The position numbers were made by a program, and so were the translations under genes. DNA of 64,000 nucleotides from Archangium sp. (GTDB lineage Bacteria > Myxococcota > Myxococcia > Myxococcales > Myxococcaceae), in assembly GCA_030695565.1 (NCBI GenBank), contig JAUYRZ010000098.1, positions 40,690 through 104,689 of the forward strand, given 5' to 3'. Shown in pieces: positions 58,643 to 64,000 of this stretch (its first letter is position 1; every line of letters begins with the position of its first letter). Below the pieces are notes generated by a model. That model saw only the letters and a list, made by a program, of their open reading frames with translations. It searched no databases and was not told the DNA's origin.

Positions 58643-61159
58643 ATGGAATCGCGGCCCCTCGTCGTCGCAGTGCTGCTGGTCGCTCGAGTTTCACTCGCTC
58701 AGCAACTGGGCACGCCCCTCGTTCTGAACGAGCCGGAGCTGGGTCCCGCTGGCGGCAATCAACGTTCTCCTTCCGTCACGTGGACCGGCTCGAGCTTCTT
58801 CGTGGTGTGGAGCGACGATCGGGATGCGCGCACGATCGACCTCTGGTTTCGCACCTTCGACGCGAAGGGTCAGCCGCTCGACCCGCGCGCGGCCCCACTC
58901 CTTCGTGCGCCCCGGCAACAGGCCAGCCCCTCGGCGATGAGCGGTGGAGGCTCGGTGCTGGTGGCGTGGCTCGACGACACCGTGTGCGCTTCTGAGGTGA
59001 TGGCGCAACGCTTCACCCCCACGGGACAGAGTGCGGGTGCGGTGCTTCGGCTCTCGACCGGCGCGTGCATGGGCGAGCGGCCGTCGATCGCGTGGGATGC
59101 CGGCTCGTCGCAGTGGTTGGTGGTGTGGGGCTCTCACGGCGCAGGCCGCGAGGTGCACGGCGCGATCATCGCGGCCGATGGAACGCTGGCGGTCAGTGAC
59201 TTCGTGATCGCCACCGGTCCCAACAACGCCACCAGTCCCATGGTGCTCACGTCGCCGATGGGCGGAGCGCCGTTCCTGGTGACCTGGTCTGACGATCGCC
59301 TGCTCGCCGGCACGCCCGCGGTCTTCGCAGCGCCGGTGTTGGCGGCAGGCGTGGTGGGCGTGGCTTCACAAGTGCGCGTGAGCGCCGTGGCCCAGCGCTC
59401 CGCGTGTGGTGCGTCTTTCGGGCCAGGCGCGCTGATCATCTGGCTCGAGGGAAATGAAGTGCGCGCGCAGATGGTGACGAACACCGGCACGCCTTCGGGC
59501 AACGCGATGGTGGTGACCACCGGCCCGCTCAGTGAGGTCAGCTGCGCCAGTGGTGCCGGTGGATCCGTGCTGGTGGCCTCGACCGATTCGCGCGGAACGG
59601 GGCCCGGGGTGTACCTGCGCGCGGTGGAAGCAGACGGCGGCGTCTCGGCCGAGCTCGATGCCGCACCGCGGGTCGGCTACTTCAGTCGAGACGCGCCTCG
59701 CCTGGCCGTGACGGGCACCGATGCGCTGCTCGTGGCGCGGGGCCCGTGGGGCTTCACCACCGACGACGACGTGGTGGGGCGCGCCGTCTCGCTGAGCTCG
59801 GGGCTCACGGTCGATGCGGGGCTCCTGCTGCTCGGCAACGGCGGCACCCATGTGAGCAAGGTGAGCGCGGCCTTCGATGGCACCAACTACCTGAGCGTGT
59901 GGCGCAGCGAGGCGCAGGGCACGGCGGGCGGTGATTCGTTCGGGCAGCTGATCGCCGCGGGCACCGGCCAGCGGCTCCTCGACGGCGGCGTGCGCATCAG
60001 CACCAACTCGGCGAACCTGGTGAGCTACCCGACGGTCGGCGGCGCTGATGCGGGCTTCTTCGTTTCGTGGGGCGACGAAGGGAGCAGCGGACTGCTCGTC
60101 GGCAAGCGCGTGTCGTCGCAGGGCGTCGCGTCGGCGCAGCTTCGGCTCAGCGATGTCTCCAGCTACGTGAACACGAGCAACAGCCGTTGGTTCCTGGATG
60201 GGTGGGCCACCACGTTCCTCAAGAACAACACGCTGCGCGTGCGACGCACCTCACCGGCTGGAGCGCTCGTGCAGGCCGAGACCGTGCTGGTGCCGACGGG
60301 TGGCGCGGTCGAACAGCTCGACTCCGATGCGCTGGGTGACGTGATGTTGTCGGTCTTCCTCGCGCGCGATGCGGGGCTCGATGTGTGGGGCGCGCGCATC
60401 GAAGCAGATGCGGGATTGTTGGATCCGCTGGGCTTCGCCATCACCAACCTTCCGGGCGATGAGCTCGATCCCGCGGTGGCTGCCGGCCGAACTTTCTTCC
60501 TCGTCGCCTGGAGCCGCGGGGGTGACGTGTTTGCAACACGCGTGACGAAGGAGGGTGTGCTGCTCGACGTGCCGCCTTTGCTGGTGGGCGGAGGGCCCGC
60601 CATCGACCTCGCGCCCGCGGTCGGGTGGACCGGCAGGAACTTCGTGGTGGCGTGGCAACGCGATGGTGACGTGGTGGCCGCGCGGGTGGGTGAGGATGGT
60701 GAGCTGCGCGACGCGACGGCGATCGTCATCGCAGCGACTGCAGAGGTCGATCGTGCACCGCGTGTGGCGCGGGGCCCGCTCGGCGAGGCGTTGATCACGT
60801 GGGAGGCCTTCGACGAATCACGGGGCAGCTTCGAGGCGTTGGGCCGGTTCATCACGGAGACTGTGGACCCCGATGCTGGAACCTCAGATGCGGGGATTGC
60901 CGATGCCGGCCAGAGCGACGCAGGAAGCGCTGATGCGGGCATGACCGATGCGGGCGTGGTCGACGCGGGTGTGACCGACGCCGGCGAAGGCGATGCGGGG
61001 CCCCGTATGGATCCCGGCGTCGTCGACTCCGGAACTCCCGACTCGGGAATGGAGGCGCTTCCGCACCGCTCCTACGGCGTCGGTTGCGGCTGTGCCGGTA
61101 TCGGTGAGTTGGGTGTGGTGCTTGCGATGTTGCTGGTGCGTCGACGTCGGCAGCCCTGA
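58643..61159 (+). CDS. Secreted propeller-like repeat protein with DAG stalk and MYXO-CTERM
   Basis: An 838-residue surface protein. Signal peptide (MESRPLVVAVLLVARVSLAQ), then about 12 repeats of around 55 residues with blade-like sequence (SPSVTWTGSSFFVVWSDDRD, DPAVAAGRTFFLVAWSRGGD, DLAPAVGWTGRNFVVAWQRD). Residues 748-800 are a Asp-Ala-Gly-rich stalk (about 10 SDAG/TDAG units). The end, VGCGCAGIGELGVVLAMLLV followed by five Arg/Gln/Pro residues, is a perfect MYXO-CTERM tail. It is divergent from the gene at 56950, with starts 4 bases apart if that gene uses its long form. Confidence 0.85.
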   Translation: MESRPLVVAVLLVARVSLAQQLGTPLVLNEPELGPAGGNQRSPSVTWTGSSFFVVWSDDRDARTIDLWFRTFDAKGQPLDPRAAPLLRAPRQQASPSAMSGGGSVLVAWLDDTVCASEVMAQRFTPTGQSAGAVLRLSTGACMGERPSIAWDAGSSQWLVVWGSHGAGREVHGAIIAADGTLAVSDFVIATGPNNATSPMVLTSPMGGAPFLVTWSDDRLLAGTPAVFAAPVLAAGVVGVASQVRVSAVAQRSACGASFGPGALIIWLEGNEVRAQMVTNTGTPSGNAMVVTTGPLSEVSCASGAGGSVLVASTDSRGTGPGVYLRAVEADGGVSAELDAAPRVGYFSRDAPRLAVTGTDALLVARGPWGFTTDDDVVGRAVSLSSGLTVDAGLLLLGNGGTHVSKVSAAFDGTNYLSVWRSEAQGTAGGDSFGQLIAAGTGQRLLDGGVRISTNSANLVSYPTVGGADAGFFVSWGDEGSSGLLVGKRVSSQGVASAQLRLSDVSSYVNTSNSRWFLDGWATTFLKNNTLRVRRTSPAGALVQAETVLVPTGGAVEQLDSDALGDVMLSVFLARDAGLDVWGARIEADAGLLDPLGFAITNLPGDELDPAVAAGRTFFLVAWSRGGDVFATRVTKEGVLLDVPPLLVGGGPAIDLAPAVGWTGRNFVVAWQRDGDVVAARVGEDGELRDATAIVIAATAEVDRAPRVARGPLGEALITWEAFDESRGSFEALGRFITETVDPDAGTSDAGIADAGQSDAGSADAGMTDAGVVDAGVTDAGEGDAGPRMDPGVVDSGTPDSGMEALPHRSYGVGCGCAGIGELGVVLAMLLVRRRRQP

Positions 61160-61195
61160 CCCCGACCTTCTCCCCGCTTCGCAGGGCGAGGAAGA
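61156..61195. repeat. REP-like G/C palindromic repeat
   Basis: CCCTGACCCCGACCTTCTCC followed by CCGCTTCGCAGGGCGAGGAA. Between two convergent genes; possible terminator. Confidence 0.6.
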
Positions 61196-61196
61196 C

Positions 61197-61592
61197 TTAG
61201 GCGGCTGCCTGCTTTGCCTCGAGCACGGGCACGAACGCAGCGCGGTGCTGCCAGGCCACGTAGAGCTGCGCGGCGATCATCAACACCGGAACAGCCAGCC
61301 CGCTCGGCGCATAGAAGAGGTGGAACGCCGCGATGTTGATCACCACCGGCGCGATGATCACCAGGGCCAGGGGCACGAAGCGGTTCGCCAGCAGCAGTAC
61401 ACCCGCCGTGACCTCGGTCAGCTTCACCAGGGTGATGAGGTAGGTGCCGCCCAGCCCGCTCATATAGAGCGCGGCGGCGCCTTGCATCGACTCAGGAGGC
61501 GGCGGGATCAAGTTCAGCAGCCCGGCCAGGCCCGAAGCAAAGAGGATGAACCCGAGGAGAACACGCGGCAACGCAGAGACGATCTTTTTCAT
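61197..61592 (-). CDS. DoxX-family membrane protein
   Basis: A 131-residue protein with four transmembrane segments (VLLGFILFASGLAGLLNLI; TYLITLVKLTEVTAGVLLLA; FVPLALVIIAPVVINIAAFH; VLMIAAQLYVAWQHRAAF). The pattern and the internal Lys-Glu pair match the DoxX family, whose members affect redox or membrane homeostasis. Start ATG 61592 has a clear ribosome site (AGGAGTCTTCCCC). It is divergent from a LysR gene, with 97 bases between, and is probably that regulator's target. Confidence 0.85.
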   Translation of the reverse strand: MKKIVSALPRVLLGFILFASGLAGLLNLIPPPPESMQGAAALYMSGLGGTYLITLVKLTEVTAGVLLLANRFVPLALVIIAPVVINIAAFHLFYAPSGLAVPVLMIAAQLYVAWQHRAAFVPVLEAKQAAA

Positions 61593-61628
61593 GGGGAAGA
61601 CTCCTGAAACGAGATGACCTTGAAGTAC

Positions 61629-61653
61629 GACTGGTGCTGCTCTGGCACCAGTC
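61629..61653. promoter_or_regulatory. Inverted repeat GACTGGTGC-N7-GCACCAGTC
   Basis: Perfect 9-base arms around TGCTCTG in the DoxX-LysR intergenic region, 37 bases upstream of the DoxX start. Likely an operator. Confidence 0.55.
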
Positions 61654-61654
61654 A

Positions 61655-61689
61655 TTGCTGAAGCAACTCATCGTTGCTAATTGAGCAAC
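61655..61689. promoter_or_regulatory. LysR-type box: TTGCT-GA-AGCAA and GTTGCT-N5-AGCAAC
   Basis: Two perfect palindromes, 61655-61666 and 61673-61689; both have TTGCT/AGCAA arms, as in T-N11-A boxes of LysR regulators. The second ends at the LysR start codon, which suggests autorepression. Confidence 0.6.
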
Positions 61690-62643
61690 ATGGATTGGAG
61701 CCGCGTTCCGGTGTTCCTGAAGGTGGTCGAGACTGGCAGCTTCACCGCTGCTGCGAAGGCCCTCGGTGTTCCCAAGTCATCCGCGAGCCGGGGCGTGGCG
61801 GCGCTCGAGCAGGCGCTGCAGACCCAGCTGCTCCAGCGCACCACCCGCGAGCTGAAGCTCACCGACTCGGGCCGCACCTTCTATGAACGGGCCCGCGGCG
61901 CGATGGCGGCGCTCGAAGAAGCAAAGGCCGAGCTGACCGAACACACCGACGACGCGCAGGGCGTGGTGCGACTCACGATCCCCAGCGAGACCTGGCCGTT
62001 GCCCGAGTTGCTGGCGCGCTTCGTCAAGCTGCACCCGAAGATCCACGTCGAGCTGGTGGTCTCGAACCGGCACCTGAACCTGATCGAAGAGGGCGTGGAT
62101 CTCGCGCTGCGGGCCGGCAAGCTGGAGGACTCCACGCTCGTCGCGCGCAAGATCGCCACCTCGCATCTGGGGCTCTACGCGTCACCCGGCTATCTCAAGC
62201 GCCGGCCTGCACCGAAGACCTTCGCCCAGGTCGCTGAACACGACGTGGTCATGTTCCGCGGCAAGCAGGGCAAGGCACGCCTCAAGCTGCAAGGCCCGAA
62301 CGGTGATGAAGAGGTCGAAGTGCGTGGGCGGGTCAGCACCGATGATCTCGCCACCGCCCGTGGGCTCATCGCCGCGGGCCTCGGCATCGGGCTGCTGCCG
62401 ATCTTCCTCGAGAAGTGCGGCACCAGGAACGCGCAGTTCGAGCGGGTGCTGCCCCAGTACGCGTTGAAAGGCGGCGGCGTGCACCTGGTGATGCCTTCTG
62501 CGCGCTACGTACCCACCCGGGTGCGGCTGCTCAGTGACTTCCTCGCGGAGCACTTCCTGAGCGGCAAGTGCGAGTTCAAGGGAGCAGCGTCTTCGGTGCA
62601 CGCACCCGCCAGGCCTGCTCGACGATCGCCTTCACCTTCGTGA
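61690..62643 (+). CDS. LysR-family transcriptional regulator
   Basis: A 317-residue regulator. Residues 1-60 are the winged-helix domain (VPVFLKVVETGSFTAAAKAL, KSSASRGVAALEQALQTQLL, TRELKLTDSGRTFYERA). The rest is the substrate-binding part of the LysR fold (RLTIPSETWPLPELLARFVK, IEEGVDLALRAG, GRVSTDDLATARGLIAAGLG). ATG 61690 (MDWSRVPVFLKVV) is chosen over TTG 61681. It is divergent from DoxX and likely regulates it and itself. The C-terminus runs 68 bases into the convergent YjbR gene. Confidence 0.88.
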   Translation: MDWSRVPVFLKVVETGSFTAAAKALGVPKSSASRGVAALEQALQTQLLQRTTRELKLTDSGRTFYERARGAMAALEEAKAELTEHTDDAQGVVRLTIPSETWPLPELLARFVKLHPKIHVELVVSNRHLNLIEEGVDLALRAGKLEDSTLVARKIATSHLGLYASPGYLKRRPAPKTFAQVAEHDVVMFRGKQGKARLKLQGPNGDEEVEVRGRVSTDDLATARGLIAAGLGIGLLPIFLEKCGTRNAQFERVLPQYALKGGGVHLVMPSARYVPTRVRLLSDFLAEHFLSGKCEFKGAASSVHAPARPARRSPSPS

Positions 62644-62935
62644 ACGAAATGCCCTGGTCGAGGCGCACGCCCACCCAGCCGAGGTGACCCACATAGGCAG
62701 GCACGAAGAAGTGTTTCGGCTCTGCCTTCACCAACAGCTGCTGCGCGTCGAGGGTGGCCGCGGCCCAGATGGCGAGCCGGCCGTCACCGTGGTGGTTCTC
62801 GGTGAAGTTCAGGAAGTTCTTCGTCTTCTTCACGAAGAACGAGGGGGCCCCGTGACTCAAACGTTCACTCGTCTCGGGGAGCGCCAGCGCGCAGGTACGA
62901 ACCTTCACCAGCCACTGGTCGGCCTTCGGCGTCAC
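62576..62935 (-). CDS. MmcQ/YjbR-family protein
   Basis: A 119-residue protein starting at GTG 62935 (MTPKADQWLVKVRTCALALP). Family landmarks: ETSERLSHGAPSFFVKKTKN, FLNFTENHHGDGRLAIWAAA, and VGHLGWVGVRLDQGISFTKV. MmcQ/YjbR proteins bind DNA-like ligands in structural studies, but their biological role is not known. The start overlaps the LspA stop by four bases (GTGA), so it is coupled to lspA. The last 68 bases lie over the LysR gene's 3' end. Confidence 0.85.
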   Translation of the reverse strand: MTPKADQWLVKVRTCALALPETSERLSHGAPSFFVKKTKNFLNFTENHHGDGRLAIWAAATLDAQQLLVKAEPKHFFVPAYVGHLGWVGVRLDQGISFTKVKAIVEQAWRVRAPKTLLP

Positions 62936-63522
62936 GCGGCCTTCGCCTTCGGCTCTTCTTTCCGCACGAAGCTGTCGATCACCAGCAAGCCCACGCCGAT
63001 CACGATGGCCGTGTCGGCGATGTTGAAGGCCGGCCAATACGCCTGCTCGAACCAGTGCGCCTCGAGGAAGTCGACGACGAAGCCACGCGCGAGGCGATCG
63101 ATGTAGTTGCCGATGGCCCCGCCCAGCACCAGCGGCAGGCCCCACTTCGCCCAGACCTCGTTCTTCTCGCCTCGCAGCTTGGAGAAGTAGAACGCGATCA
63201 TGATCACAGCGGCCAACGACACGAGATGAAAGAGCGGACCGCGCAGGTGATCAGGCACGGTGCGGAACAAACCGAACGCCGCACCCGGGTTCTCCGCGTA
63301 CCGAAAGCGGAAGAAGTTGTCGGAGAGCACGATCTGCTCCTTCGGGCGGAAGTGATAGCCGTCGAAGCCGGGCTCGGGCGCCTTGCTGAAGTACACCCCC
63401 AGCTTGCTGGGCGCGGTGTCGAAGGCCGTCGTCAGCTTGTCGAGCACGATGAACTTGGTCGAGTGGTCGAGCACGATCACGACGAGGGCCACCATCGCGA
63501 GCCAGACGTACTTTCGCTGCAT
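62932..63522 (-). CDS. lspA: Lipoprotein signal peptidase II
   Basis: A 196-residue inner-membrane aspartic peptidase with four transmembrane helices. Conserved blocks: LDHSTKFIV, YAENPGAAFG, GGAIGNYIDR (first catalytic Asp), VVDFLEAHW, and AFNIADTAIV (second catalytic Asp). It cleaves signal peptides before the lipid-modified Cys; the many lipoproteins in this window would be its substrates. The protein is somewhat longer than the usual 160-170 residues because of an insertion of about 30 after the first helix (KLGVYFSKAPEPGFDGYHFR). Confidence 0.93.
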   Translation of the reverse strand: MQRKYVWLAMVALVVIVLDHSTKFIVLDKLTTAFDTAPSKLGVYFSKAPEPGFDGYHFRPKEQIVLSDNFFRFRYAENPGAAFGLFRTVPDHLRGPLFHLVSLAAVIMIAFYFSKLRGEKNEVWAKWGLPLVLGGAIGNYIDRLARGFVVDFLEAHWFEQAYWPAFNIADTAIVIGVGLLVIDSFVRKEEPKAKAA

Positions 63523-63597
63523 GGGGGCCCTTCACCATGCGGCTGACCCCTCACGCAAGGCTTTGGCACGTGGACTGGATCAGCAGAAGATGCCGCA

Positions 63598-64000
63598 ATG
63601 AAGATGTCCTCGACGTTCCTGTTCGGCGCGGTCCTCGGTTTGCTGGTTTCGCTCGCGCCGGCCTGTGGACCCGCCAAAGAAGCCTGCGACTCCACGACGT
63701 GCACGGGGTGTTGTGACTCGACGGGCTTTTGCCAGTTCGGCTTCGACAACAACGGCTGCGGTACGGGCGGCTCGAGCTGCCAGGTCTGCCAGTTCGACGC
63801 GCGCTGCACCTCGGGCTTCTGCCTGCCCTTCGACAACGGCGGTGGTGGCGGCAACACCACCGGTGGCGGCAGCGGCATGACCGGCGGAGGCGTCGGTGGC
63901 GGTTCGACGGGCGGCGGTTCGGGTGGTGGCGTGACGGGCGGCGGCACCGGCGGCGGCGCGATGGGCGGCGGCTCCGGCGGCGGCGCGATGGGCGGCGGCT
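63598..64000 (+). CDS. Cys-rich lipoprotein with Gly-rich stalk, 3' partial
   Basis: ATG 63598 opens a lipoprotein signal (MKMSSTFLFGAVLGLLVSLA, then PAC). The mature part begins with about ten cysteines in a module like that of the lipoprotein at 33578 (CDSTTCTGCCDSTGFCQFGF), followed by a Gly-rich run of Thr-Gly-Gly-Gly, Ser-Gly-Gly-Gly and Ala-Met-Gly-Gly-Gly units. It is still open at the window's end. Short tandem repeats from about 63840 encode the stalk and are likely to vary in number. Confidence 0.8.
   Translation, partial: MKMSSTFLFGAVLGLLVSLAPACGPAKEACDSTTCTGCCDSTGFCQFGFDNNGCGTGGSSCQVCQFDARCTSGFCLPFDNGGGGGNTTGGGSGMTGGGVGGGSTGGGSGGGVTGGGTGGGAMGGGSGGGAMGGG

Overview
This high-GC window is chromosomal DNA from a myxobacterium-like member of the Myxococcota. 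Evidence for this: many lipoproteins with short Lys/Arg-poor signal peptides and Thr-Gly-Gly-Gly linkers; two proteins ending in the MYXO-CTERM sorting motif (Cys-Gly, hydrophobic stretch, Arg cluster); a DUF2378-type protein of the Myxococcales-restricted kind; PilZ proteins; and large secreted repeat proteins. I saw no rRNA, tRNA, CRISPR array, insertion-sequence transposase or phage module.

Layout. 0-9 kb: a redoxin and a partner lipoprotein, a CBS protein, an aldo/keto reductase fused to a polynucleotide-kinase-like P-loop domain, a membrane Fe-S oxidoreductase coupled to a PrxQ-type peroxiredoxin, and a Uma2 pseudogene. 9-21.4 kb: a coiled-coil protein, an AAA+ ATPase, lipoproteins, a metzincin protease gene with one frameshift, two PilZ proteins, a GreA/B-family factor, and a peptide deformylase with an optional lipoprotein leader. 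21.4-31.3 kb: two long, non-coding inverted-repeat elements (21455-21738 and 29026-29676), a sulfatase/alkaline-phosphatase superfamily membrane enzyme, a PadR regulator and several decayed gene fragments. 31.4-37.4 kb: Cys-rich and repeat lipoproteins, a PQQ-type sugar dehydrogenase and a CheY-like receiver.

37.5-53.3 kb is the most interesting part. A fatty acyl-AMP ligase, a free acyl carrier protein, a 2289-residue synthase (KS-AT-ACP-KR-DH with a C-terminal PLP alpha-oxoamine synthase domain) and a CFA-synthase-type methyltransferase form an operon. It is followed by an asparagine-synthetase-like enzyme, a TPR lipoprotein and a fatty acid hydroxylase. It is read divergently from a GNAT protein of the bacterial ceramide synthase type, across an AT-rich region with two copies of GAGCA-N6-TGCTC. 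I infer a polyketide route to a sphingoid-like amino lipid: load a fatty acid, extend by one ketide, reduce and dehydrate, release by decarboxylative condensation with an amino acid, then modify and N-acylate.

53.3-58.6 kb is a minus-strand group holding a class II terpene-cyclase-like enzyme fused to an MpaB/rubber-oxygenase-like domain, a DUF2378 protein and a Cys-His-containing putative transglutaminase-like protein. 58.6-64 kb: a MYXO-CTERM propeller-like protein, a divergent DoxX/LysR pair with three palindromes between them, MmcQ/YjbR, LspA, and the start of another Cys-rich lipoprotein. A G/C-rich palindromic repeat (CCCTCACCCC / CCCTCTCCC / GGGAGAGGG type) occurs about a dozen times, once inside a coding sequence.
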